The position numbers and the translations under genes were made by a program. Of a DNA stretch of 24,633 bases, positions 1-9,213 are shown piece after piece. Each line of letters opens with the position of its first letter. The first letter of the stretch is position 1. Below the pieces are notes generated by a model. It saw nothing but the letters and a program-made list of their open reading frames with translations. It made no database searches and had not been told where the DNA came from. The stretch comes from Stentor coeruleus (lineage: Eukaryota; Ciliophora; Heterotrichea; Heterotrichida; Stentoridae): assembly GCA_001970955.1 (NCBI GenBank), contig MPUH01001077.1, forward strand, positions 1-24,633, written 5' to 3'.

Positions 1-54
1 GTTTATGTTCTTTGCTTCTACTGCCTTCTCACCAAAACAATAACCAGCTCCCAT
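1..54 (-). CDS. N-terminal fragment of an unrecognised protein, cut by the window edge
   Basis: On the minus strand an ATG at 54-52 opens a frame with no stop up to the window edge, giving 18 residues beginning MGAGYCFGEKA. The start context (AATTAATGGG) resembles other minus-strand starts here. Gly2 followed by Cys6 resembles an N-myristoylation/palmitoylation N-terminus, as in three other genes of the window. The plus strand just outside this start (from about 100) is G+T-rich, as it is outside other gene ends here, which supports a gene boundary. The product cannot be named from so few residues, and a chance frame cannot be excluded. Confidence 0.5.
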   Translation of the reverse strand, partial: MGAGYCFGEKAVEAKNIN

Positions 55-552
55 TAATTATATTATTAACTGATAACCAATTATGATAATTTTTAAATAG
101 ATATGTTGAAATACTTATAAAATTATTTATGTGTTATTATGTGTTACGGTTTTAGTTAATGTGTGTGTTAGTTTTAATCATTAAAAATTTAAATTAAAAA
201 TATGGTAGTATGATTGTGTTTCTCTTTAAAAAATTGTTTAAGTCATATAGGTTTAATAATTGTGTTTGGTTATAAACTTGTGAAATTAGAATGGTTGGAA
301 CAAAATGAGATGGCTTTTTTGTTTTTATTTGGAGTTGCAAGTTTAAGATGTTTGTTGATTGATTATTGAAAATAATAGTTGTTAAGGAATAAAGATTTTA
401 TTGTAGGATATATTTTAGGGTATAAGCTTTTGTTTGATTAAAAGGTAGGAAAATTTAGGTTTTGAAATTTTAATCGTAAAATATTGGCATTTTTTGAGGA
501 TTTACTGTATAACAATTTATTCAGTTTCTTGATTTATTTTAAAATATAGTAA

Positions 553-582
553 ACTATTAATTTATCAAGTAAAATTAATAGT
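553..582. repeat. Inverted repeat, 11-bp perfect stem, 8-nt loop
   Basis: Arms ACTATTAATTT (553-563) and AAATTAATAGT (572-582) are exact reverse complements around the loop ATCAAGTA. It lies in the zone where the plus strand changes from G-rich to C-rich. In DNA this AT-rich a stem of this length is expected about once per 25 kb by a rough base-composition estimate, so function is unproven. Confidence 0.7.
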
Positions 583-816
583 ATGTATTATACATTTTGA
601 TATATGTTTTTATCTTGATTATATACTTCGTTTAACTAATTCAGTGTTGGAAAATTTCACTCTTGTTAAGAAGCATCTAATATAAGGAAATTTAGTATAA
701 ATAATAAATTCTATAATAAAATATGTAAATTATTCTATCCTTATTAGTTTATATCTATTAGTCCTTATTTAAACATAATCATGCATATATTTTTGCATTA
801 AATACTATAAAGATTT

Positions 817-991
817 CATTCTTTAACATAACTTGCATCTACTTTTATTATTGATTTGCATAGTATATGCTCAGTTGCCTCTTTATTTTTTCACAATATC
901 TTACCATTCTTTAACATAACTTGCATCTACTTTTATTATTGATTTGCATAGTATATGCTCAGTTGCCTCTTTATTTTTTCACAATATCTTA
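817..991. repeat. Two perfect 87-nt direct copies separated by one base
   Basis: Positions 817-903 and 905-991 are identical over 87 nt, beginning CATTCTTTAACATAAC and ending CACAATATCTTA, with a single C at 904 between them (period 88). The copies are non-coding. The arrangement, a perfect copy, one base, a perfect copy, is the same as at the two N-marked scaffold joins in the glutaredoxin gene. It may therefore be an unmerged assembly overlap rather than a real tandem duplication. Confidence 0.9.
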
Positions 992-1456
992 TTAGATTCT
1001 TTTCTAAGCCCCTACTAAATTCAAGACCTTTTCTATTTCTTATAAATCGCAAGGTAATTGAATATTATTCTAACATCTTCAAGTCAAACTATTGTGTAAA
1101 TTTATTTTATTAAATTAATTTTACCCTCCTCCAGTATAAATTATATACCTTAAAAATAATCTCTTATTCGCAAAGTAGGAAATTTTTTTTTTAAGTCCCA
1201 TATAGTTACTTTTATCATCATATATTATTTATATCATGTCTCTCAATAAACATTATAGACTCATTAATAACTCTTTACACAAAAAAATAATATTTAAATT
1301 CTTTCAATTTTACTATTCAATCATAATAACATTTCCACATATCTCAATAATTCAATTTTTCTCAATAAACACTCTATAAAAGTATTCATTTAACTTCATT
1401 TTTGTATTTCTATATCATTTCAATAAATATATTCATGTGAAAATTCGCCATATAAA

Positions 1457-2155
1457 TTAATTTATGTAGTTAGCGAAAGCATACTCTCGAACACCGCTCG
1501 GAAAAACTAAAAAGGAATAAAAGTTCTTACAAATGATTTCTGTAAAAGTGTTTTTAGTAATCTTTTTATTGTCCATAAGTATTATAATAATGAACTCATT
1601 TACAAATCTCTCTTCATAAATTGCATAAAATGTAGTATATGCTTCAATTTGCTTTATTTCTAAACTGCCATTCCTACCAACAGCTAAAAAAAGACAGTTA
1701 TAAGTGCTAGTTTTGTATATCAGTCTAAGCATATTTGAAATTTTATCTTTTTTTAGAATTTCTTGAGATTTTGTATCGAAAATATCAAATAACGCATTAA
1801 TTTTGTGGGTAAGCCTAGATCCTGATAGTAATACACAAGCTACCATTAAGTCTAGCTTTGGGTATATTTCTTGATATTTAAAAGAAGAAATAAAAGCAAA
1901 AATCGGGGTTTCTGGATTTTCAAGGTCTTCAATCATAAAACCTAAATTGCATAAAATCTTTTTGCACTGGGAATAGTTTAATGTTGTGCTATTCATTTCG
2001 AGATTGAAAACTTCTAAAATATTTTCTACGTGCTTGAGCTTGAAAAGACAGTTATCTTCACTTGTTTTCACTGATATTTCTTCTTGCGGAACTTTTATAA
2101 TAGGATTTGCATATATCAGTTTGCCTGGATTATTATATGCACAAACAGATCCCAT
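1457..2155 (-). CDS. Small EF-hand-like protein with acylation-type N-terminus
   Basis: This is a complete 232-residue frame from ATG (2155-2153) to TAA. The N-terminus MGSVCAYNN has Gly2 and Cys5, compatible with N-myristoylation plus palmitoylation, so membrane attachment is possible. Residues about 119-147 (INALFDIFDTKSQEILKKDKIS onward) resemble the second half of a calcineurin-B/neuronal-calcium-sensor fold. However, the loop DTKSQEILKKDK lacks the central Gly and terminal Glu of a canonical EF-hand, so calcium binding there is unlikely. The region before it is all-helical in appearance, as in degenerate NCS-like proteins. No close family is recognised; NCS-like is an inference. Upstream it faces the sideroflexin gene divergently across about 520 bp. 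Confidence 0.75.
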   Translation of the reverse strand: MGSVCAYNNPGKLIYANPIIKVPQEEISVKTSEDNCLFKLKHVENILEVFNLEMNSTTLNYSQCKKILCNLGFMIEDLENPETPIFAFISSFKYQEIYPKLDLMVACVLLSGSRLTHKINALFDIFDTKSQEILKKDKISNMLRLIYKTSTYNCLFLAVGRNGSLEIKQIEAYTTFYAIYEERFVNEFIIIILMDNKKITKNTFTEIICKNFYSFLVFPSGVREYAFANYIN

Positions 2156-2675
2156 TTATTAAATTACTAGAGATTTAAAAAAAATATTCAGATTATACCG
2201 GCTTGAAATTCTAATTTTTTTATGTCACAGTGTGGATATAAAATTTTTGATAAAGAATTTCAATTAAATTTACTATAAACAATTTTGGAATATTTATTAG
2301 TATAATTTAAATATAGCTTGGGTTTTTAAATGTGGATTTAATACTACTGGCCAAACAGAAAATTATAATTATTTATATATTATATTGATATTTTAATATT
2401 GTATACTGAAGGAACTAGAAAAATGAGCAAAAATACTGAAAATAATATTTAGAATTAAATTTTTTATGTTTTATCTGTGTGTGTCAATAATAAGTCTTCA
2501 ATATTTTTAAAAATTTAAATTATAAATTTACCTTCGAACTGATTAGTAAATTAGATTTTCTTATAGTAATTGTTTTTATATGTTTTTTAGTTAGACTTAT
2601 ATACATTCTTAAATAAAGACTGTGATAAATCCTAAACAAGCACCCAAATCTAAATGGAAAAAATGTGGCTTTAAA
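2156..2675. promoter_or_regulatory. Divergent intergenic region between EF-hand-like gene and sideroflexin
   Basis: About 520 bp, AT-rich, with no coding frame of note. It must contain the upstream control regions of both flanking genes because they are transcribed away from it. No recognisable core promoter element was identified. The G-then-C skew pattern of the other intergenic regions is present only weakly here. Confidence 0.55.
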
Positions 2676-3638
2676 ATGGATTTTTTGGATAAGATCGTAG
2701 GAGTAGCTCCTAGACCTTTTTCACTAACTGAAGCTAAGTTTGATCAAGGAACATTTTATGGAAGGTGGAGATACTTTATGGATTTAGTTAGTCCAATGTC
2801 TCTATTTTATTCTTTAGATCAAGCTAAAGATATGAAAAATCTCCTTGAAAGATACAAGGAAGGAAAAGCTGGAAGCATTAGCGATGCTGACCTATGGAAA
2901 GCTAGACAGGTTGTACAGTCAACTTTCCACCCAGACACCGGCGAACCGATATTAAAAGCTTTCCGTTTCTCAGCATTCGGTCCAGCAAATGTGCCGATAA
3001 TGATCGGCATGCTTCTTTCCAAAAAAACCCCCTTTTCCATCCCTTTCTGGCAAGCAGTTAATCAAACTTACAATGTAGGTTTTAACTATTGTAATCGTAG
3101 TATAAACTCTCCATTTACTACAACCCAATTAGCAATCAGCTACCTTTTAGCAACATCATCATCAGTTATTATATCCATGTATTTAGATAAACTTATAACA
3201 CGTAGAGGTGGAACTTCACTTTTTGTAAGAACTTTAGGTCCAGCAACAGCTGTAGCTATAGCCGGGTGTTTAAATCTTATGGTTATAAGATATGGAGAAT
3301 TGATTGAAGGTATTAAAGTTTATGATAGAGAAGGAAATACACTTGGAATGAGTCATATTGCGGCTAATGATGGGCTTAGTAAAACTTTTGCTATAAGATT
3401 TTGTATGCAGTATCCTTGTTGCTTTTGGCCTGTGATTATGGTTGGAGCTATGGGGAAGGTTGGTTTATATCCTCATAAAGGACCTGGGAAAATAGGTGCT
3501 GAAGTGTTTGTTTTATGCACGACATTGTATTTTGTCTTGACTGCATGCTTTGCTGCTTATCCACAGATATTAGAAAAGGATAAACTTGAGCCTCATTTGG
3601 TCTCACCGAATAAGTTTTATTATAATAGAGGCCTTTAA
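2676..3638 (+). CDS. SFXN: Sideroflexin (mitochondrial inner-membrane amino-acid carrier family)
   Basis: The product is 320 residues, the usual length for sideroflexins. Family landmarks, numbered from the chosen start: the N-terminal F-D-Q-G-T-FYGR segment; FHPDTGEP at about 84-91, matching the conserved HPDTGE motif; FWQAVNQTYN at about 124; NYCNRS at about 137-142, corresponding to the N-Y-x-N-R-S motif; and a C-terminal AAYPQ segment after hydrophobic membrane segments. Animal family members (SFXN1) import serine into mitochondria for one-carbon metabolism; the substrate here is inferred only from family. The ATG at 2676 is the first in frame. The frame extends 18 codons upstream without an ATG (only GTG at 2622), which is probably untranslated. 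The stop is TAA. Confidence 0.95.
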   Translation: MDFLDKIVGVAPRPFSLTEAKFDQGTFYGRWRYFMDLVSPMSLFYSLDQAKDMKNLLERYKEGKAGSISDADLWKARQVVQSTFHPDTGEPILKAFRFSAFGPANVPIMIGMLLSKKTPFSIPFWQAVNQTYNVGFNYCNRSINSPFTTTQLAISYLLATSSSVIISMYLDKLITRRGGTSLFVRTLGPATAVAIAGCLNLMVIRYGELIEGIKVYDREGNTLGMSHIAANDGLSKTFAIRFCMQYPCCFWPVIMVGAMGKVGLYPHKGPGKIGAEVFVLCTTLYFVLTACFAAYPQILEKDKLEPHLVSPNKFYYNRGL

Positions 3639-4145
3639 GTTATAAGAGGTTTAGATAGAGTTTAAGGATAAGTTGAAGAGTTTTGGATTGGATTTTTTTG
3701 AATGTAAAATGTTGTGAGGATAAGATGAAGGCTTTGATAGGGTTTTTGTGATGAATTTATTTTTGATTATATGAGGAATTTAAGGTGATAGTTTTAATGA
3801 TTTAGTTCTGGTATGATGATGAGTTTGATGATGAAAAATTGATTAAAAGATTAGGTGTAAAATTTTATAGAAAATTAGTAAGATAAATTATACCACTAAA
3901 TATATTCTAAACATAATAACTACCACTTTAAAACCCAGATAAGTAATCATCTTCTCTTATCACACAATCTTTTAAACCAAAATCACTTATCCTCAATCCT
4001 AATCCATCTTCATAAAAGCATAACTGTTCAGTATTATCTTACAAAATTCTCATCTCTAGTATTTTTCTCACATTCCACATATCCATAAATTATCATCATA
4101 AAATAACCAACTAGAAACTACTTTAATTGGATTAATTATCCCAAA
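3639..4145. other. Convergent intergenic region with the sharpest strand-skew flip
   Basis: This lies between two convergent gene ends and has no coding frame. By hand count, plus-strand 3661-3840 holds 47 G and 2 C, while 3901-4080 holds 6 G and 45 C. The switch occurs within about 50 bp around 3880, where there is a short imperfect inverted repeat (TTAGT at 3875-3879 and ACTAA at 3895-3899) and a 10-nt AT palindrome at 3858-3867. Confidence 0.75.
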
Positions 4146-4736
4146 CTATGACAAAGGATTATGAAAAGGTCCAAACCCACTAAGTTTCTTGCAACAATCT
4201 TGATGTTGCGTAAAAACCCCAGATTGTCTAAAAAACGCTTTCGGGTTGTTTTTCAAAACATCTTGATACGCACTACTATATTCTTTTTTATTAGGCCTTG
4301 AACTATTCACATATTCCCCAAAACCTTTTTGCCTATAAGTAGTAATAGTTGTAGTAGGTCTATTTGCACTAGTATGCGTTATAAAGTTGTAATCCCTACC
4401 CTGATAATTAATCATTGAAGTTTTATGAATAGCAGGGTCCCAACCTTGTGTTGATTCAAAATTACTCCCATACGTTTTTTCACAACGAATTTTTGAATTC
4501 GCATCTAAAGAATGTTGTGGCCACCAATAAGCATTATGTGGTATAGGAGACATTCTTAGAGCTTTGATTTTAGCTTCAGAATTGTTTTTCATAATAATCG
4601 GGTTCATCGTTCCTGAGTTGTCATAGTATTTCGCAACTTTCCAAGACCCTGAAGGTACCTGCTGACGTGAAATATTCCTAGAAATTGTTCTTGGTCGAGC
4701 AGTTTTCATACTATTCCCAGATGCATGAGCTTTCAT
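4146..4736 (-). CDS. Unrecognised 196-residue basic protein
   Basis: A complete frame from ATG (4736-4734) to TAG. I do not recognise a family. It is basic and Ser/Asn/Thr/Tyr-rich, has no membrane segment or signal peptide, and contains a conserved-looking middle section (NYQGRDYNFITHTSANRP, residues about 110-127) followed by YRQKGFGEYVNSSRP (134-148). Short extended Tyr/Pro/Gly motifs like these occur in small axonemal or microtubule-associated proteins, so a ciliary role is possible but is only a guess. The start codon is 27 bp from that of the divergent neighbour. An internal Met10 could be the true start. The C-terminal Cys pair (181-182) is isolated. Confidence 0.7.
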   Translation of the reverse strand: MKAHASGNSMKTARPRTISRNISRQQVPSGSWKVAKYYDNSGTMNPIIMKNNSEAKIKALRMSPIPHNAYWWPQHSLDANSKIRCEKTYGSNFESTQGWDPAIHKTSMINYQGRDYNFITHTSANRPTTTITTYRQKGFGEYVNSSRPNKKEYSSAYQDVLKNNPKAFFRQSGVFTQHQDCCKKLSGFGPFHNPLS

Positions 4737-4763
4737 TATTTTAATAATGCTTTAATAAACGTT
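4737..4763. promoter_or_regulatory. Minimal divergent promoter region (27 bp between start codons)
   Basis: Only 27 AT-rich bases separate the ATG of the minus-strand 196-residue gene from the chosen ATG of the plus-strand coiled-coil gene. Untranslated leaders must be very short, and core promoter elements probably overlap one or both transcribed regions. If the plus-strand gene used the in-frame ATG at 4725 instead, the two coding regions would overlap. Confidence 0.5.
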
Positions 4764-5594
4764 ATGTCTAAAGAAATTGAATATGATAAGGTGTTTTTTA
4801 TCCCTAAACTAACAGTAAGGGAAATCCTCAGTTCTGAATTTAAAAGCCAAGATCAAGATGAAAGCTCAGAGGTTAAAAGTGTTATGCATAGAAGGAACTC
4901 AGCTACAAAAGGTAAACAAATGATGGATATTAAACGTAAAAGTCAAGAACTCAATTTTAGGCTTCATTCATTGGAAAATAGAATTAGATATATTGAAAAC
5001 GAACAGATTAGAGCTCAGAAAAATGTTTGGCTTGCAAGGCAAAAGTATAGTAAAATAAACCAGATTAGGCAAACGGCAGATAGCGAAAAAAGGTTAAATG
5101 CTACTGCTAAAGAGATAAAAATCAAAGAATTTCTTGAAAATAAGGAAAAGATTAGTAATGATAAAAGTAATCAGAAACAAAGGATTATTCTTCAAAGGGA
5201 GAAGCTGTTGAAAAAAAATAAACTTATAAAACAGGAAATGAAAAGTAATATTATTATGGCTGAAGCTGAAAGACTTAAAAGGAAACAAGAAGAAATTGAA
5301 ATTTTACAAAGGAAAAATAAGGAAATATTGAATTCAAGTAAAGAGTTTAGTGAAAAGAAGAAAGTTAGGACTAATTCACAGAAAGCTGTTAAGGAGAATG
5401 AGTATTTTAGGAGAATGCAGGATGAGATTGATTATCAGAGGCAGGCACTTGATAAAATTAAATCTCTTGAAAGGTTGGAAGAGATACTTTTGGAACAAAG
5501 GAAAACTGCGGATATTTTAGAAACACTTGATTCAGAACTTTTGTGCATTCCAGTTTCTCCTTTGAATATCACAAGCAAAATAAGCTTATTTTAG
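4764..5594 (+). CDS. Coiled-coil protein, 276 residues
   Basis: The frame from ATG 4764 to TAG gives 276 residues. A short N-terminal globular-looking stretch (MSKEIEYDKVFFIPKLTVRE) is followed from about residue 50 to 260 by a long Lys/Glu/Gln/Arg-rich helical region with heptad-like leucines and isoleucines, very likely a coiled coil. No catalytic motif, membrane segment or signal peptide is visible. An ATG 39 bp further upstream (4725) is in frame but would overlap the divergent neighbour's coding region, so 4764 is preferred. The family is not recognised. A cytoskeletal or basal-body role would be typical for such proteins in ciliates but is not shown by the sequence. Confidence 0.75.
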   Translation: MSKEIEYDKVFFIPKLTVREILSSEFKSQDQDESSEVKSVMHRRNSATKGKQMMDIKRKSQELNFRLHSLENRIRYIENEQIRAQKNVWLARQKYSKINQIRQTADSEKRLNATAKEIKIKEFLENKEKISNDKSNQKQRIILQREKLLKKNKLIKQEMKSNIIMAEAERLKRKQEEIEILQRKNKEILNSSKEFSEKKKVRTNSQKAVKENEYFRRMQDEIDYQRQALDKIKSLERLEEILLEQRKTADILETLDSELLCIPVSPLNITSKISLF

Positions 5595-6054
5595 TAACGT
5601 AAGCATTTTATATATTATTGACTTTTTATTTATTATATTAGATTGTTTTAGATATTCATGTTTTTTAATAGAGAATTTTACTTTAGTGATAAGATGTTGG
5701 GTATTAATTAGGTTAGTTATAGAAAAATGGAAATGATCAAACAGAGTGATAGTATAAAAAGAAGGTCTGAGCTACTTTTATTAAAATCTTAAGAACTTCA
5801 CAATAATTTGTAAGATAAAAATATAAATCTAATAAATAAAAACTAATAAATCTTAATACTCTAGCCTTATAAAATTATTTTATAACTAAACTTTTAGTGA
5901 TAATTCTGTCTTAAAAGCCACATAAATAATATAAAATATTTTATTTAAATTACTATCAAGCCCACTTCCAAATATAATCAAAAAATATCTTTCTTAATAG
6001 CAAGTCAATTATAATTTTTAAATTCACCAACATATTAGATTTTATATAATAAAT
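5595..6054. other. Intergenic region between tandem plus-strand genes
   Basis: 460 bp without a coding frame. The first part (to about 5770) is relatively G-rich and the second part is C-rich and G-poor on the plus strand, the same order as elsewhere. The bases just before the downstream start (AATAAAT then ATG) are A-rich, as at other starts in the window. Confidence 0.6.
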
Positions 6055-6729
6055 ATGGGTTGCACGAATTCTAGAGAAGACAAATGCTCTCCAGCTTTAA
6101 GAAATCAATCTTCAGAACTTATGCGTCAAAATATTGAGCTCCTAACTGTTATAGAATACTTATTCTTAAAATATGACAACGAGCCAGGAGCTCTAAAAGT
6201 TCTTGAAATCAAACAGCGAACTGAAGATTTCTATGCAGTAGTTTCAAAACTCCGTCAATATTGGTGTACAAAATGCAAAGAAAACTACCAAAAAACCAGA
6301 AATCGGGCTCATTTACTAAGGCTTTCTTCTGAACAGCATAGAGAAAAAGAGCAGCTTATTGAAACTCGTAATTATTTGAAATCGGTTTTAGCTGATTTCG
6401 AACCAGGCTGGGAAATGAAGTTCTCCAGTGTGGCAGAGTTAAAAAACAAACTTGAGTCAAGTAAAGAGCTAATGCTTGACCTAACACAGATGTACTTTGA
6501 TGTAAATAAAGAAGGTAAATCCAATATCAAAAAACACATGAATGAAAATGGAATTATATTAGACAATCAGACTAAATCTTTGGTTTATAGAATTAAAAAG
6601 TTCACAGTTAAACTTTATAAACACTCAACTCAAAGGGTGTATTTTACTGAAGATATCGTCCACACAATTAGAAACAATGATGAAGAAAGCGAATATGAAG
6701 ATATTAGTTATAGTATTTCACAAAAATAG
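6055..6729 (+). CDS. Predicted myristoylated/palmitoylated helical protein (MGCTNS N-terminus)
   Basis: A complete 224-residue frame from ATG to TAG. The N-terminus MGCTNSRED fits the N-myristoyltransferase consensus (Gly2, Ser6) with an adjacent Cys3 for palmitoylation, as in Src-family and Gpa-type membrane anchors, so plasma-membrane or ciliary-membrane attachment is likely. The remainder is mostly helical and charged, with a Cys pair CTKC (71-74) and an acidic tail near the C-terminus (NNDEESEYEDIS). No enzymatic domain is seen and the family is not recognised. Downstream it converges on the Rieske gene across about 890 bp. Confidence 0.8.
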   Translation: MGCTNSREDKCSPALRNQSSELMRQNIELLTVIEYLFLKYDNEPGALKVLEIKQRTEDFYAVVSKLRQYWCTKCKENYQKTRNRAHLLRLSSEQHREKEQLIETRNYLKSVLADFEPGWEMKFSSVAELKNKLESSKELMLDLTQMYFDVNKEGKSNIKKHMNENGIILDNQTKSLVYRIKKFTVKLYKHSTQRVYFTEDIVHTIRNNDEESEYEDISYSISQK

Positions 6730-7622
6730 ATAAGATAAATTTATATTGATAGATAGGGTGATGGTTTTGGAGGATAGGGTTAAATTATTGAGTTAATTTT
6801 TGAATATTAGAAGAAATTAACATATGGGCAATAGGAAGCTGTGGGAAAATTTAGATTTTTTGAGGTTTTAAAAGTGATTATAGGAAACAAATAGTTTGGT
6901 TTTGTAAGTGTGGTATGAAGATTATGGTTTAATAACTGATGGCTTGTGTGATTTTAGATAAAATTTCAAAAATTGTGATTAAGTGAAAGGCTTATTATAG
7001 GAAAAATAGAGGAAGACTTTAAATTTTGATTGAAGTGTGAATATATTATTATAATGTGCTTATGAACTTGTAAAAAGTCTAAAAAGTTATTTTTGTAGTG
7101 AATATTTATAATCACTGATGATAATTTAATTTATCATGGACACCAAAGGATTTCTTTTAAACTAAACTGCATAATTCATCCCTATCTTGTAGTTTTTTCA
7201 TTTAAACTCTAACCAAATCCAGCCTTTCTCTAAAAATTTTGAAATCTCTATCCAATTATACAAAAAACCTATAACTACTATCCAGTAATTTATAAATATC
7301 ATTTCAAACCTAAAAATTTTCAATCATAAAAAAAATCCAATCTCTTAAACCCCATCTTCAATCATTTAAACCATTTCCCCAAAAAACCTAATTTCTAATA
7401 ATACCATACCAAATCCAAAAAACACCTTATTTTTCATATCTTTTCCTAACAGAAAAAAAATCCAAACTTTTTCAATACAATCCACAATCCTTAATCTTAT
7501 AAATTCCCTTTAAAACTACACAAAAATTCTTATATTATCAATAGAAACCATTATAATAACTTGACTAATTTATTTATTCATATATATTCTAAAGAATTAA
7601 ACACTAAACTTAGCTAGTTAAC
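6730..7622. other. Convergent 893-bp intergenic region with extreme skew flip
   Basis: No coding frame found. By hand count 6781-6960 has 42 G and 6 C, whereas 7201-7440 has 3 G and 58 C; 7321-7440 has no G at all. The arms also differ in A/T: 7321-7440 has 52 A and 35 T. The switch lies at about 7110-7140, where the hairpin-forming sequence at 7118-7137 is found. Both flanking genes end here. Confidence 0.75.
7118..7137. repeat. Inverted repeat at skew switch point
   Basis: ATGATAA (7118-7124) and TTATCAT (7131-7137) are exact reverse complements with a 6-nt loop TTTAAT. The repeat sits at the boundary between the G-rich and C-rich halves of this intergenic region. A related sequence, GATAATGATTTATCATG, occurs at the switch at 8954-8970. 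Confidence 0.6.
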
Positions 7623-8387
7623 TTATTGAACTATCCAGATTCTTCTGGGTTCATAGTTGAACCTAAGTCCATCAATGCATAGGACATTGCCGTAAAGTGA
7701 ATGATTCTGATATCTTAAGTTCTCTAATGCAGGACCTTGTCTAACTCTTCCCCATTTATCAAAAATGCTACCGTGACACATACAAGTCCACCCCTTATAC
7801 TTACCGATGTATGGAATAGGAATGCATCCTAAATGTGTGCAACGAGCACTTATTACAAGAACTTTAGAATTAGGAGCATCAGTAATCTTAACTGGACTAG
7901 ATCTGTCCATCAATGTGTGCTCTTCAGTATGTTCTTCATCTTCCATTTCTTCCTTAGTAAATCTTCTAATGAACAGAGGGTTTCCATGCCAAGAAATCTG
8001 CATAACTTCTCCTGGAGGTAATTCTCCAATATCGAACTCCATGTATTTGTCTGGGAAATACCTAATCCACCCTGCGGTCATTGCAGCTGCAGAGCTAGCC
8101 ACCCACTTAGCTAAAGTTAACCAAACAGCTGTGACCATAGTGTTGCAGATATAGAGCTGAGCTTTTTTGATATCGCTTTCATGTTCGTTGAACTCACGTG
8201 CTTCATCGAACCAGTTGTCTAGTTTGAGTTTGAAGTCAGTTCGATCCAAGAAATTTCCTGGCTTTGTGGGGGTCTCAAAGAATGGAGCTCCTTCTTCAGA
8301 ATATCTGTTTCCACGGTACCACTCTTCTGAAAAGCAAGCTCTTGGGGCCCGAACGAGGACTTTAGATAATGCTAGTCGACTTAACAT
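7623..8387 (-). CDS. UQCRFS1: Rieske iron-sulfur subunit of mitochondrial complex III
   Basis: The 254-residue product carries the Rieske [2Fe-2S] signature: CTHLGC (183-188) and CMCHGS (202-207). By homology the cluster ligands are Cys183, His185, Cys202 and His205, and Cys188-Cys204 form the disulfide. The usual Pro of the second motif (CPCHGS) is replaced by Met203. The N-terminus MLSRLALSKVLVRAPRACFS is basic, hydroxylated and free of acidic residues, as expected of a mitochondrial targeting peptide. A hydrophobic segment at about 78-105 is the inner-membrane anchor. The protein transfers electrons from ubiquinol to cytochrome c1. The insert EEMEDEEHTEEHT (146-158) is unusually acidic. 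ATG to TAA, no intron. Confidence 0.97.
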   Translation of the reverse strand: MLSRLALSKVLVRAPRACFSEEWYRGNRYSEEGAPFFETPTKPGNFLDRTDFKLKLDNWFDEAREFNEHESDIKKAQLYICNTMVTAVWLTLAKWVASSAAAMTAGWIRYFPDKYMEFDIGELPPGEVMQISWHGNPLFIRRFTKEEMEDEEHTEEHTLMDRSSPVKITDAPNSKVLVISARCTHLGCIPIPYIGKYKGWTCMCHGSIFDKWGRVRQGPALENLRYQNHSLYGNVLCIDGLRFNYEPRRIWIVQ

Positions 8388-9213
8388 TTATTAATGGTGA
8401 TAATTAAGGTCTTTTATATGTAAAATTATGACAGGAGTTTGACATGATTAAATGTAGTTGCTTGGTTTAGCTTTTGAAAAATTAAAAGATTTACTATTTT
8501 GTGATTAGGTTAGTGGGTTATTTAGGATGATGATAATGATGGGAATTGCTGGAGGATTTTCGAAAAAATAGGAATTTTTTGTATGATTTTATCGATTTTT
8601 TTTATGTTTTAAGAGCGACATATTGTAATGAATTTTTATCTTGTAATTAATGGCGTTTACTTGATTTTTTGGGTGTGAAATATGGCTTTGTGGTTTAAGT
8701 TGAAGCGAAAAAGCTTTGGAACGAAATTTATGATAAGTTTTATTATTAGGTTTATGTGAGGGAAATTGAATTTGTTGGCAAGGTAAGGCTGAAGATGTAG
8801 GTTTTAATTGGAGTATTGATATTTTATGATTTTTGATATATAATTTATGACTATTGATTTGAAATATTGTGTGTTATAACGTATATGGACTAGTTATAGA
8901 TTTTTGCTACGCTTGTGTTAAAGATTAGGGTTTCAAGTTGGATTGCTAATTTCGATAATGATTTATCATGCTTACAACCACAATACAATTCTAAGTACAT
9001 CAAATTTCATAGTAATATTGTGTTTTATATATCTCAAATTTTATAATTACAATTTCATCTTATCTTATTAATCCTAAAATCTATTCAAACTTATTAGCAT
9101 TACCATTCATAAATTTTATTAAAATATTTTCCTAACCAAAGCTAAATACTTTTGCTATTCCAATATAATCCTATCTTTTCTTCATAAAAAAATATCAACA
9201 ATTCATTTATTAA
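8388..9213. other. 826-bp intergenic region between tandem minus-strand genes
   Basis: No coding frame found. Plus-strand 8400-8950 is G+T-rich (for example 8521-8580 has 16 G and 2 C), while 9061-9180 is C+A-rich (3 G, 23 C). The change occurs at about 8960, at the small inverted repeat GATAA/TTATC (8954-8958, 8963-8967). Although both flanking genes read leftward, the G-then-C order is the same as in convergent regions. Confidence 0.7.

Larger units (their letters stand above)
55..1456. other. 1.4-kb intergenic region with skew flip and tandem repeat
   Basis: No convincing coding frame was seen. The left part (about 100-480) is rich in G and T on the plus strand with few C. From about 720 to 1456 it is rich in C and A with few G. 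The transition zone contains the 11-bp-stem inverted repeat at 553-582, and the C-rich half contains the 87-nt duplication at 817-991. It lies between the start of the partial minus-strand gene and the 3' end of the gene at 1457-2155. Confidence 0.7.

Noticed and set aside
1457-2155. Functional calcium-binding EF-hand
   Set aside because: The only EF-like loop lacks the central Gly and the final Glu and has few acidic ligands, so calcium binding is not supported even if the fold is related.
2622-2675. Upstream extension of sideroflexin from a GTG
   Set aside because: Eukaryotic genes start at ATG; the first in-frame ATG at 2676 gives the family's normal length.
7807-8154. Open plus-strand frames antisense to the Rieske gene
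   Set aside because: They are mirror frames of a strongly conserved coding sequence and show no domain of their own.
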